A stretch of 64,000 nt of DNA from G963422445 sp963422445 (GTDB taxonomy: Bacteria > Pseudomonadota > Alphaproteobacteria > Thalassobaculales > Thalassobaculaceae): assembly GCA_963422445.2 (NCBI GenBank), contig OY729512.2:434001-498000 (forward strand), given 5' to 3'. The first letter of the stretch is position 1. The number at the start of each line of letters is the position of its first letter. The position numbers were made by a program, and so were the translations under genes. A model generated the notes under the pieces. It did no database searches, had not been told where the DNA came from, and saw nothing but the letters and a program-made list of their open reading frames with translations. Shown here piece after piece: positions 47,830-56,769 of this stretch.

Positions 47830-48546
47830 ATGTTGGCGCCACGCCGTTTTCGACCGACCTTGTGGCCGACACTGTTCACGGTTCCGGCGCTTGTTGCGCT
47901 GATCGGCCTCGGGCTCTGGCAGCTTGACCGCCTGCAGTGGAAATCGGCTCTGATCGAGATGTTCGAGGAGCGAGTGTCGGCGGTTCCGCTGGCGCCGCCC
48001 GATGCGATTGGCGACATCACGACATGGCGATACCGTCGGATTGTTGCCGAGGGCGAATTCCTGCATGACAGGGAAGTCCATATCACCGGCAAGCCGTTCG
48101 AGGGCAGCGCCGGGTTTCATGTCCTGACCCCGCTCAGGATGCCGGATGACCGCATTCTCATCGTCAATCGGGGCTGGGTGCCGGATAACCGGCGGTCCCG
48201 TAGCAGGCGTCCGGAAACGGTACAGGCTGGCCGGGTCATGATCGAAGGTATTTTGCGGGAGGATCGGCGCCGCGGTTATTTTGTGCCGGACAACGAACCG
48301 GTCAACGATATCTGGCTTTATATCGATACGGCCGAGATTGCGGCGCATCGCCAGCTTGGTCCTGTCCTGCCGTATTACATCGATGCCATCCGCGATCCTG
48401 AGCGCCGCCGTCTGCCGGTTGGTGCGAGTACCGCCATTACGGTCCGCAACGAGCACCTGCAATACGCCATCACGTGGTTTCTTCTGGCAGTGGCCTTGGC
48501 GGTGATCTACATCATTTACCATTACCGCCGGCCTGATGAGCCATAA
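47830..48546 (+). CDS. surf1: SURF1 family protein
   Basis: Membrane protein for heme a insertion into oxidase, 238 residues. It has the N-terminal helix FRPTLWPTLFTVPALVALIGL, and the soluble domain contains GFHVLTPLRM with ILIVNRGWVP, then the C-terminal helix ITWFLLAVALAVIYIIYHYRR. It ends the oxidase operon; the following DNA is accessory and decayed. No DUF983 gene is present between coxC and surf1. Confidence 0.92.
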   Translation: MLAPRRFRPTLWPTLFTVPALVALIGLGLWQLDRLQWKSALIEMFEERVSAVPLAPPDAIGDITTWRYRRIVAEGEFLHDREVHITGKPFEGSAGFHVLTPLRMPDDRILIVNRGWVPDNRRSRSRRPETVQAGRVMIEGILREDRRRGYFVPDNEPVNDIWLYIDTAEIAAHRQLGPVLPYYIDAIRDPERRRLPVGASTAITVRNEHLQYAITWFLLAVALAVIYIIYHYRRPDEP

Positions 48547-48669
48547 GGCTCCTTTCCGAACGGTAATGCCTGTTGCATTGCCCGGTATCTGAAATTTCCC
48601 GACACCTGCTGACATGAGCGCCAGATTCTAATTGATCGTGTCGAACGGGAGTCGCGCGGGTAGATGCAA

Positions 48670-48805
48670 TCAGTCGATCGGGCTGATCGTCAGATTCCGC
48701 AGGTCGTCGGCTCTATGATCTGCGACCGCCGCCGGTCTGCCGTCATGGTCGCAGAGCAGGCTGAACTCGATCCAATGCTTGCCGTCGCGGGGATAGCCGA
48801 ATTAC
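48670..48805 (-). pseudogene. C-terminal gene fragment, possibly PAS-like
   Basis: A minus-strand frame without its own start, ending with a stop at 48670. It contains GYPRDGKHWIEFSLLCDHDG and is preceded by an in-frame stop. The string resembles the end of a PAS domain, but this is weak. It lies in the 290-bp gap after surf1, in which nothing else is seen. Confidence 0.35.
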
Positions 48806-48835
48806 GATAGCTGACCCGCAGACTTCGGAGAGTTA

Positions 48836-49057
48836 TTGCTATATAGCGGATTTATTACCGGTGCGGCAGGGCGGTCAGGGTACACTTTATTGACAGACAT
48901 CGTCGTTAGCTCGATAGCTTACGACGAAACGATAAAGATGACGATATTGGTCGATAACCTGGGTGGTCACAATGAGAAAAACATTCTTGAGAAACAAAGG
49001 AATGCGGTCGGCATCGTACTCAAGATCGTTCCATATTCCGGGTGGCACTTCCATTGA
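48836..49057 (+). pseudogene. DarT-like toxin, C-terminal remnant
   Basis: A short frame whose end reads TILVDNLGGHNEKNI, then NAVGIVLKIVPYSGWHFH and stop. It resembles the C-terminus of DarT (DUF4433) DNA ADP-ribosyltransferases, which commonly end in W-Y/H-F-H and directly overlap darG. The N-terminal catalytic part is missing, and the match is short. It overlaps the start of the DarG remnant by a few bases, the normal gene order. Identification depends mainly on this context. Confidence 0.5.
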
Positions 49058-49797
49058 TCCGTTACGCACAGGGCAACCTGCTCGAAGTTGATGTTGAGGC
49101 CGTGGTTAACACCGTGAATACGTTCGGAATCGTGGGCAAGGGGACTGTTCTGATGTTCAAGGAGCGGTTCCCTGGCAATTTCGAGGCGTATTCACGTACG
49201 TGCGAGGCGAACGAGGTTCGTATCGGGAAAACGTCATGGAAAGCAAGGAGCTGTTCTGGCCTCGCTGGATCGTCAATTTTCCGACCAAAACGCACTGGCG
49301 TGCCAAGACGAAGATCGAGTGGGTTGAGAAAGATTTGCAGGATTTTGTCCGTGTCATTCGTGAGAAGGATATTCGCTCGGTCTCCATTCCGCCGTTATGA
49401 TGCGGAAACGGTGGTCTGGATTGGCATGACGTATGCCGCCTCATTGCGTCGACTCTGAACGAACTCAAGAATGTTGACACGATCGTTTATGAGCCCACCG
49501 GGCGATACTAGAATGTAACAGAACGGGCCGGCGTCGATAAATTGACACCGGCTTGTGAATTAGTCTCTGAGATGGTGCGTTGTTATTGCCTCCTGGAGAT
49601 TCTGCTCGATTCTGGCAGGCAGAAACTCGCGTGGTTCATTGAACGTGGGGTCGAACGGTTTCACATGGAAGACATGCTAAGTTTCGGTTTCCAAGCCGAT
49701 AGATACGGACCATACTCTCACAGCTTGACCAAGTTTCTGGATAGCCCCGATGGAAGCTACCTGCATTGTGATAAACGTTTGGCCGATGCTGGTCCAC
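49042..49797 (+). pseudogene. DarG antitoxin (macro domain), degenerate
   Basis: The N-terminal macro domain is clear: RYAQGNLLEVDVEAVVNTVN, then VGKGTVLMFKERFPGNFEAY. A one-base loss near 49230 moves the frame; the second frame continues with LFWPRWIVNFPTKTHW and IEWVEKDLQDFVRVIR. Two in-frame nonsense codons follow (TGA replacing Gly in the CGNGGLDW region, and TAG within the TGRY-NV region). The C-terminal domain reads RQKLAWFIERGVERFHMED and RYGPYSHSLTKFLDSPDGS. An IS1380 element cuts it at 49797. A TTG at 49054 or the GTG at 49042 would start it. Confidence 0.85.
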
Positions 49798-49800
49798 TAG

Positions 49801-51409
49801 ACCGGATTTCTCACCGAGGGTAGGTGCATCGGGGGTCTGCATGTGAGAACGTTCTTTTGCAACAAAAACTTGTCCGGTTGCAGAGGATCTCCCCGATGCG
49901 CACAGAGTGTACCCCGAAGCCGATGCGTTTTTCGCGCCTGAAGGGGCGCGATGTTGTGGCCGATTTCGGCGGCGGTGCGATGACCTAGGACGCGGCGCGC
50001 TACTTCTGGGGGCGCCCGACCGGGCGATAGGCCTTGTGGATCGGTTTTCGGATTGTTTTTCGGACGGTCGCTCGGCGGATCGCGTTGTGCACGATGTGGA
50101 GGCGCTGGTGGGCCAGCGGGTGTTCGGGATCGCGCTGGGCTACGCGGACCTTCTGGACCAGGACGAGTTGCGCCACGACCCTGTTCTGGGCGCGGTTCTG
50201 GGCCGTCTGGAGCACGCGCCGTCTGGAGCACGCGCCGGCGCGCGGCATCGCTATCGCCGCATCGGCCACGACGCCGGCGCGATCGAGGCGCTGTTCGTGG
50301 ACCTGTTTCTCGACGCCCACGAGCGCGCGCCGGAGCGGCTGGTGCTCGATCTCGACGCCACCGACGCCCCGCTGCACGGACGCCAGGAGGGCCGCTTCTT
50401 CCATGGCTATTACGACTGCTACTGCTACCTGCCGCTCTACATCTTCTGCGGCGACCCTCTGCTGGCGGCGACGCTGAGGCGGTCCGACATCGACGCCAGC
50501 GCCGGCGCGCGGTCGAGGAAGTCGAGCGGATCGTCGGACAGATCCACGCCCGCTGGCCGGCAGTCGAGATCGTGCTTCGCGCCGACCCAGGCTTCGCCCG
50601 CGAGCCGCTGATGGCCTGGTGCGAGGACAACGCTGTCGACGATGTCTTCGGCCTGGCGCGCAACGCGTGGCTCGCGGCCCGCCTGCAGCCGGCCCTGGAC
50701 CGGGCCGAGGCGCGCTCGCAGGAGAGCGGACAGCCCGCGCGCCTGTTCACCGAGTTCCGCTATCGAACCCTGAAGACATGGTCGCGCCGGCGCCGCGTCG
50801 TCGGCAAGGCGGAGTGGCTCCCGGGCCGGGCCAACCCGCGCGTCGTCGTCACCTCGCTGAGCCCGGCTGTCATCGACCGGCGGAACCTCTACGAGACGCT
50901 CTACTGCGCCAGAGGCGAGATGGAGAACCGCACCAAGGAGTGCCAGCTCGACCGGTTCGCCGATCGCACCTCCGCAACCGCCATGCGCGCCAACCAGCTC
51001 CGCCTCTGGGTCGCTTCCATGGCCTCTGTCCTGCTCGCCGCCCTCAGACGCATCGCGCTCGCCGGAACCCGCCTCGCCAGAGCCACATGCGGCTCCATCC
51101 GCCTCAAGCTCCTCAAGATCGGCGCCCAGGTCCGACGCAGCGCAAGGCGTATCCGCATCGCCATGGCGTCCGCCTGTCCCCATGCCGATACCTTCGCACA
51201 GGCACACGCCCGATTATGGACCTGACCCCGGCCCCAGGGCCGCGACCGAACCCGCCCGACAACAACAGGAACACAGCCCCCGAACACACCGCGCCACCGG
51301 CGCCAGCCCGATCCCTGCGCGCTCAATCAGGCGACGACGCCATGCCAAGCAGCCCAACCAAACCAACTACACAGATCACCGTCCAATATGAACTGGTGAG
51401 AAATCCGGG
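49801..51409 (+). mobile_element. IS1380-family insertion sequence, decayed
   Basis: Perfect 14-bp inverted repeats CCGGATTTCTCACC at 49802-49815 and complement at 51395-51408. CTAG is duplicated at 49797-49800 and 51410-51413. About 1.6 kb, normal for the family. The inserted gene was the DarG remnant. Confidence 0.9.
49896..51225 (+). pseudogene. IS1380-family transposase with frameshifts
   Basis: Starts as MRTECTPKPMRFSRL, then a stop codon at 49986 and a one-base deletion just after move the frame. The middle (RAIGLVDRFSDCFSDGRSA, VLDLDATDAPLHGRQEGRFF) is in a second frame, and from about 50510 the third carries VVTSLSPAVIDRR, RGEMENRTKECQLDRFADR and the C-terminus. A 15-bp tandem duplication (CGTCTGGAGCACGCG) occurs near 50206-50235. 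Inactive unless the assembly is wrong. Confidence 0.85.
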
Positions 51410-51413
51410 CTAG

Positions 51414-51998
51414 TGTGAAATCCTGAACAGCATAACGGCGTGTAATGATAATGCGCCATATTGTGAAAACCTTCTCGTAGCTTGAGAGGGAGAAAATAAT
51501 TTCTGTGTTAGCCGTTGCGAACCCCGAGATTCGGCCACGTGAAGCTCCATGTAAATCAAGGCAAAAATCCACACCGCCGCTTTCGGTGAGACCCACTATA
51601 CTTTCTGCTTCTTCGAGACTTACCGTGATTGAAACAGAGGCTCGCAGACGATCCTGTTTGAATTTGGCACTATGTGGTCGCGCTGTTCCGTTCGAACCGG
51701 CCGGCAAATACACGGTGAGCTGAGAACATGTTGCCCGGATAGCAAAGCTGGTTGCCAGAAGCCGTGCAGATTGCTCGTGCTATCGTCGGCGAATCCCGAT
51801 GCCAGACTTCCAAAGTTGAATTGAAAAACGACCCTTTTCACGGAGATCAATCCCTGCTACAACTTGGTTGCGAGGGTTTAAACTCAGCATCCGGCGCTCT
51901 CGCCAGAACAGACAATTTGCTTTGGCGATAGTTCCGGCCGGCTGCTGTTATTGTGACGTGCTGCCTGCTACCGAGACAACGTTACGGGACATCTCGGG
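51414..51998. other. Gene-free stretch after the IS1380 element
   Basis: About 585 bp lower in GC than its surroundings. Minus-strand frames at 51327-51713 and 51620-51850 overlap in a way that could be one gene with a frameshift (KRVVFQFNFGSLASGFADD, then SITVSLEEAESIVGLTESGG), but no family was recognised. Confidence 0.45.
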
Positions 51999-52652
51999 TC
52001 AATGATCAGCGGAGAGAGTTTCCCGCACCATTGAAAAGACGGCGCAAAACATCTCCGGCGTCAGGCGTCCGGTATTCGTGTTGTAACGGGAACAATGGTA
52101 GGAATCCGCGAGATACAGGCCGTCAGGCAATGAATGACGAACACCATGAACGAACTTCAGCGCCGATTTCCTGAGGCCAACCGCCGACAAGACCGCGGCA
52201 TGGGCTACGGTACCGAGTGCAAGCAGGATTCGCAGGTTTTCCATGGCTTCGATCTCTCGGCGCAGAAACGTGCCGCAGGCGTTGATTTCGGCCCCGATCG
52301 GCTTGTTTTGTGGTGGCACGCAGCGAACTGCATTGGTGATTCGGCAATCGCGCAACCGCAGACCGTCATCAGCCTGCCCGCCATAGCGACCAATACTGAA
52401 GCCGAACTGGTCGATGGTCTGATAAAGCAGATCGCCGGCCCAGTCACCGGTGAAGGGGCGAGCGGTCCGGTTGGCGCCGCGCAAGCCTGGAGCCAGACCG
52501 ATTATGAGCAATCGACCCTCCGGATCGCCGAAAGACTCGACCGGAGCATTGTGCCAACCGGGATAAGCGCCGCGATTGAACTCCCGAAACGCCGCGAGAC
52601 GCGGGCAGAGCAGACAATCCCGGCCAGGTCCGGCCAGATCTGGTATCGTCAA
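51999..52652 (-). CDS. Uracil-DNA glycosylase, family 5 type (UdgB-like)
   Basis: 217 residues. It has an N-terminal CLLCPRLAAFR pattern, motif LIIGLAPGLRGANRTARPF, the central ITNAVRCVPPQNKP and C-terminal DSYHCSRYNTNTGRLTPEMF. This is a second, different uracil-DNA glycosylase beside the family-4 enzyme at 20518. GTG at base 52652 overlaps the end of the NYN gene by 4 bp, so the two are coupled. Confidence 0.88.
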   Translation of the reverse strand: MTIPDLAGPGRDCLLCPRLAAFREFNRGAYPGWHNAPVESFGDPEGRLLIIGLAPGLRGANRTARPFTGDWAGDLLYQTIDQFGFSIGRYGGQADDGLRLRDCRITNAVRCVPPQNKPIGAEINACGTFLRREIEAMENLRILLALGTVAHAAVLSAVGLRKSALKFVHGVRHSLPDGLYLADSYHCSRYNTNTGRLTPEMFCAVFSMVRETLSADH

Positions 52653-53287
52653 GGGGTCTGGTTGCGATGGACCACCACCGCTTCATCATTTTCGTGGTAG
52701 CCGGTTTCGTCTTGATTGCCATAACGGCCGGCTTGATGGGGCCGTGGCTGCCGGTCCACGCGTTCGCGGGCGATCCGGGACTCGAGATCCTGGAGTTCGA
52801 CAAAGACATCAGCTTGGCGCCGCAGATCATCGGCAGCCATCGGCGGGTTTGAGCGCATGGTCGAGACCACGGTGACCCGCACGCTCTTGCGTTGCACCGC
52901 CTCAATGAGCCTGCGGAAATCGCCGTCACCCGAAAACAGGACAACATGGTCCAGTCGTTCCGCCATCTCCAGCATGTCAATGGCGAGTTCGATCTCCATG
53001 TTTCCCTTGATCTTGCGCCGACCATAGGCGTCGGTGAACTCTTTGGCCGGTTTGGTGACCATCGTATAACCGTTGTAGTCAAGCCAGTCGACGAGCGGTC
53101 GCAGCGAGAAAAATTCCTGATCTTCGACCATTGCCGTGTAATAGAAAGCCCGGATCAACCGGCCTTGGTCAGACATCAGTTCACGCAGTTTCCGATAATC
53201 GATATCGAACCCGAGTGCCCTGGCAGCAGCGAAGAGATTCGCGCCATCGATGAACAGGGCAATGCGATCCTGCGGATAAAAATGCAT
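52649..53287 (-). CDS. NYN-domain (LabA/DUF88) protein
   Basis: PIN-like ribonuclease-fold protein of 212 residues. The acid residues are in RIALFIDGANLFAAARAL, then KGNMEIELAIDMLEMAERL, and VVLFSGDGDFRRLIEAVQRK. The family is a candidate RNase or a regulator; the C-terminal tail is basic and low in structure. It is upstream of the glycosylase by overlap. Confidence 0.86.
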   Translation of the reverse strand: MHFYPQDRIALFIDGANLFAAARALGFDIDYRKLRELMSDQGRLIRAFYYTAMVEDQEFFSLRPLVDWLDYNGYTMVTKPAKEFTDAYGRRKIKGNMEIELAIDMLEMAERLDHVVLFSGDGDFRRLIEAVQRKSVRVTVVSTMRSNPPMAADDLRRQADVFVELQDLESRIARERVDRQPRPHQAGRYGNQDETGYHENDEAVVVHRNQTP

Positions 53288-53466
53288 TCAATACCTTTCC
53301 TTCAACAACTGGCGCGCATTGCAGCGCGGACAGGCTCCGCAACACGTGCTGGAACGTCGAAAATCATGTCATGAATTACGATATTCATCAAGCTTTATCA
53401 AAAAGCGCAGAATGAAATCACGTCCTTTGTTAAAGGCTCAATTCGTGAATCGTAGGCTCGGTCTAG

Positions 53467-53494
53467 CCAGAGCCTGCCTCGAGGCAGGCTCTGG
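53467..53494 (-). repeat. 28-bp perfect palindrome inside the IS1595 element
   Basis: CCAGAGCCTGCCTC followed at once by its complement GAGGCAGGCTCTGG. It lies at the C-terminal end of the transposase gene and may be the cause of the frame loss, since such palindromes promote slippage. Alternatively it could act as a transcription stop. Confidence 0.7.
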
Positions 53495-53533
53495 GCGTTG
53501 GCTGATCGCCGCGTTCGATGAGATGGAACCACC

Positions 53534-54319
53534 TCAGATAGCTGTCGAGGTTCTTGGTGGGATGCCGCGGAAGCCGCGCAGGACGCCCTTGATCTGGCTG
53601 TGGCGGCTATTGACCGTCTGGATGTGCCGCGCGCCCCGGACCCGCTGGCTGGCCGAAGCGTTGATGCTCTCGTGTGGGATGTCGAGCGCCGCCGCAACGG
53701 GTGGATAGCAGCGGTTGGCGTCGGAGACGAGCAGCGCATCCGGTGCGACGACCGGCTCCAACCCCTCCTTCACGCTGTCTGCGTTGAGGGCGGGCAGGGT
53801 ATGGCTGAGGGTCTCGCCCGCACGGTCGGCGGCGACCAGGATTGGCGCCTGCTCGCACGCGAGGCCGGGTTTGCGGCCCGTCCCGTCGCGCCGGCGCGGC
53901 GTGCGGTCCAGCTTCCGCTCCCCCTTGCGGCTCTCGAGAACGACGGTCTCGTCAGCCTCGACGATCCCGGCAAGCCGGTCCGGCGCCTGGGGCACCGCCG
54001 CCAGAAAGCGGTGGCGCCAGCGAGGCGCCGTGCGCGGCGCAATCCAGCAGCGCTCGGCAGCCTCCCGGATCGTCTCGCCGGCGCCAGGCGAGGCACCAAA
54101 GGCCAGCCAGCGCTCTTTGTGGTGCAGGCCCGACAGCGCTGTGCCGGTCAGCGCACCGAACATCTTCCCACAGGCCTTGCACCGGACACGGCGAAGACCG
54201 CGCGCCGCGACACCGCCCCGACGGCCGCAATGCCGACACCGCCGCTCGTCATCCACGCCCAGATCGATCGCCGCCAGCGAGGCCGCGCCCTCCGGCGGGT
54301 CCGACAGCACCGCCGCCAC
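53534..54319 (-). pseudogene. IS1595-family transposase, frame damaged at the C-terminus
   Basis: 261 residues in the main frame. The zinc ribbon CRHCGRRGG and VRCKACGKMFGALTGTALSG are followed by ERWLAFGAS, the catalytic motif GIVEADETVVLESRKG and LVSDANRCYPP. Near 53558 the reading leaves the expected frame: the expected C-terminal sequence with NLDSYLRWFHLIERGDQPT is found one frame over, and there ends early in a 28-bp palindrome. The normal N-terminus also seems to be missing some 30 residues. Confidence 0.8.
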
Positions 54320-54434
54320 CGCCTTGCGCGGCGGCGCCTCAACTCATCGACACGCGAGACCCAATCCCGAAACCCTCGTCATCCATCTGTCTGACCGCCA
54401 AGGCGAATCGGGCGAGTTTCTATCACGATGACTA

Positions 54435-54568
54435 CAATTCACGAAATCGCTTATGCACGTGGTTCCGGTGGCACACGATGTTGCCCCCCGATGTCGACTA
54501 TTCCCGGCACGCCAAACGCTACATGTGCGTTTCACCGGAGCCACGTGCATAAGCGGTTTCACGAATTG
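54435..54568. repeat. 134-bp structure with 36-bp inverted arms at the IS1595 right end
   Basis: Arms 54435-54470 and 54533-54568 match in 32 of 36 positions, with the outer part equal to the IS terminal repeat (CAATTC...GAA) and the inner part holding GCTTATGCACGTGG. The centre is 62 bp. The inner 18-20 bp recurs at the window end (63898-63920). It may be a MITE derived from this IS. Confidence 0.6.
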
Positions 54569-54674
54569 AGCCTTGTTAAAAGGCCGCAAAGGTCTTCGAC
54601 GCAGCCGCATCGAAGATTTGCAACGGCGCCCACATGAAACCAGCCCTGCATCCCGGCATTTGTAACGTTCAGAG

Positions 54675-54700
54675 CCGCGCTGGTGATTCGCCAGCGCCGG
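54675..54700 (-). terminator. Hairpin after the HAD gene
   Basis: On the minus strand GCGCTGG and CCAGCGC pair around a 7-nt loop, four bases after the HAD stop. No T-run follows, so it is a weak terminator candidate. Confidence 0.35.
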
Positions 54701-54703
54701 GCC

Positions 54704-55423
54704 TTACATGGCGGTCAAGCGGGTTGCGAGCGCCGGAAAGTCATCGACAATGATGTCGCAGGCCGGGTTTGGCTCGGGATCCGGCGGTCCGGCCGGACCC
54801 CATTCGAGAGGTCGGCGAACGAACGCCGTCCGAAACCCGACGTTACGGGCCGCATCAAGATCGAAGTTGTGGCATGCCACCATGCAGATCTCATGTGGCT
54901 CCATGACCAGCCACGAGGCCACGGTCCGATAGGCTTCGGGCAACAGTTTGTATTTGCCGATCGCCTCGCAGGAGAACACGGCGTCCCAGGACAATCCGTT
55001 GCGTTTTGCGGTATCGACGATGATCCGGAAACTGAGAATTGTGAAGGATGCGCAAATGAAACGCGATCGCAGTTCAGACAGGACTGCGGGAAAATCCGGC
55101 CATGTCGCAAAACCGTGTGGCACCTCCCAGGCAATGGCATGCCGGTCGGTTTCGTTGAAGCATTCGAGATCGTATTCTCCGCAAAGTTCGTCCAGAACCA
55201 TGCGGTGCGCACCATCGAAATTGTGGGCTGGCGGACCATGTTCGCCGAGGTTCAGCATCTTGCCGAGCGAACGCCGACGCAACTCGTTGGCGATCATGGT
55301 CCAGTCCCGGTCGAGTCCGTGACGGGCGCCGGTCTCCTGGAGAATCGCCTTGAAGCCGCTATGCCAGTCGAGAATCGTGCCGCCAGTATCGAATGTCAGT
55401 GCTTTGATCGGTTCGTCATTCAT
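54704..55423 (-). CDS. HAD-family hydrolase, haloacid dehalogenase-type
   Basis: 239 residues. The nucleophile motif is TFDTGGTILDWH (Asp near residue 11) and the fourth motif is VDDFPALATRL. Motif II is in FTILSF. The type-II dehalogenase-like layout with a small cap fits, but the substrate is unknown. It is the last gene of the minus-strand cluster with benE and frc and starts about 215 bp after the benE stop. Confidence 0.8.
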   Translation of the reverse strand: MNDEPIKALTFDTGGTILDWHSGFKAILQETGARHGLDRDWTMIANELRRRSLGKMLNLGEHGPPAHNFDGAHRMVLDELCGEYDLECFNETDRHAIAWEVPHGFATWPDFPAVLSELRSRFICASFTILSFRIIVDTAKRNGLSWDAVFSCEAIGKYKLLPEAYRTVASWLVMEPHEICMVACHNFDLDAARNVGFRTAFVRRPLEWGPAGPPDPEPNPACDIIVDDFPALATRLTAM

Positions 55424-55639
55424 GAGTCGATGGTCCCTTACCTATTGCAGCGACAGCATAACTCGACGCGCCGCCACAGTGCAGCCCGCAACGTGTCGCG
55501 ACCGGGATCGGCAGGCATCGCGCATTGCACCCGCTGTTCGGACCCCGCTCCGTCGCTGGCACAGTGGGGTGCCGGGTAACGGGACGATATCGCCGGACGC
55601 TCCGGCGTTGCCTACGGTAACGCGGCGCTAGCGGACGGT

Positions 55640-56769
55640 TCACCGTCGCCGGTCGAGCGTTAGATGGACTGCGAAGCCGAAGACCAGCCCCCAGAATGGT
55701 GCTCCGATATTGAACAACGTCACGTCGCTCACTGTGACCGTGAAAGCGACAAGCGGTCCCAGGACTTCGCGGCCTCGAAACGCCGACTGAAAGGCGCCGA
55801 GCAGAACCGGCATCATCGCAAGGCCGCCAAGAACCGTGATGAACGCCGGTGGCATCGTCGTCGCGGCCTGCGTGACCAGTGGTGCGGCCAGTCCCACTGT
55901 CGCAAACAGGACGCCGAAAACAACCGCCGCCATGTAATGGCGGCCCGGCTGTCCCGTCGAAACCAGGATCGCGTTCGCCGGCCCCGTAACGCAGGCCGGT
56001 ACCGAGCCGAACAGGCCCATGACAAGTGTGCCGTAACCGCATCCGATCGTCAGAGCATTCACTGGCGCAGCATATCCGGCCTGCCGCAAGACTGTGAAGC
56101 CTTGCAGGTTCTGGGTTGCGATGACGGAAACCAGCAACGGCGGGACAAGTTCAAGAAGAGCCTGCAGACTGAAGACCGGTACGATGATCATCGGGCTCGC
56201 CAACCAGTCCTGATCAAGCGGAATCCGTGGGCCGGCCCCGATGACGATGGCCGTCAGACATCCGGCGATCAAGGCGCCAAGGACCGGCGGGATGATCCGG
56301 CCAAGATGCGGCAAGGCGACGCAGGCGAAGAACGCGCCGATCATCGCGAGGCTCAGAACCGGGCTGTCGCCAACCCCAGCAATCAGGTTCAGGCCGAAGG
56401 GAAGAAAGACACCGGCAACCATGGCCATGGCCACCGGCACCGGGATATGGGCCATCATCCGCGCAATCACGCCACTGGCGCCGAGCAGGACCATGATCAC
56501 GCCGGCAACAAGAAATGCACCGACGGCCTCAGGAAAACTCAGATGGCCGAGGGCCGGAATCAACAGCGCCGCTCCCGGCATGGTCCAGGCGAGCGCCATC
56601 GGTATTCGGTAGAGCAGACTGAAGAATACGGTCAGCAATCCGCCCACGAAGAATGCGGCAAAGATCCATGCATCGACAGCAGTCTTGTCGAGGCCGACGG
56701 CGGTGGCAACGGTCAGAATCACGGCAACCGGGCCAGTGACCGCAAAAATCGTGGCCACCAGCCCGTTAT
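55640..56769 (-). pseudogene. BenE-like transporter, 3' part split by IS630
   Basis: Membrane protein with about twelve segments of the benzoate:H+ symporter (BenE) family: GLVATIFAVTGPVAVILTVA at the start, MALAWTMPGAALLIPALGH and PVAMAMVAGVFLPFGLNLIA. The present frame begins with an ATG in the IS (base 56785), adding M-T-C-V-W. The true beginning is on the other side of the IS (57991-58024), which restores M-A-E-A-A-D-R-H-A-W-T-N-G-L-V-A when the element is removed. Transport may persist at low level from the IS-derived start. Confidence 0.85.

Larger units (their letters stand above)
53435..54572 (-). mobile_element. IS1595-family insertion sequence with perfect 8-bp TSD
   Basis: Inverted repeats GGCTCAATTCGTGAA at 53435-53449 and complement at 54558-54572. 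The 8-bp target duplication TTGTTAAA is perfect at 53427-53434 and 54573-54580, which shows a recent, simple insertion. The right end contains a further long palindrome (see the repeat entry). Confidence 0.93.

Noticed and set aside
49907..51413. Possible intact genes in the IS1380 region (several long frames)
   Set aside because: They are three pieces of one transposase in different frames, and antisense frames of it.
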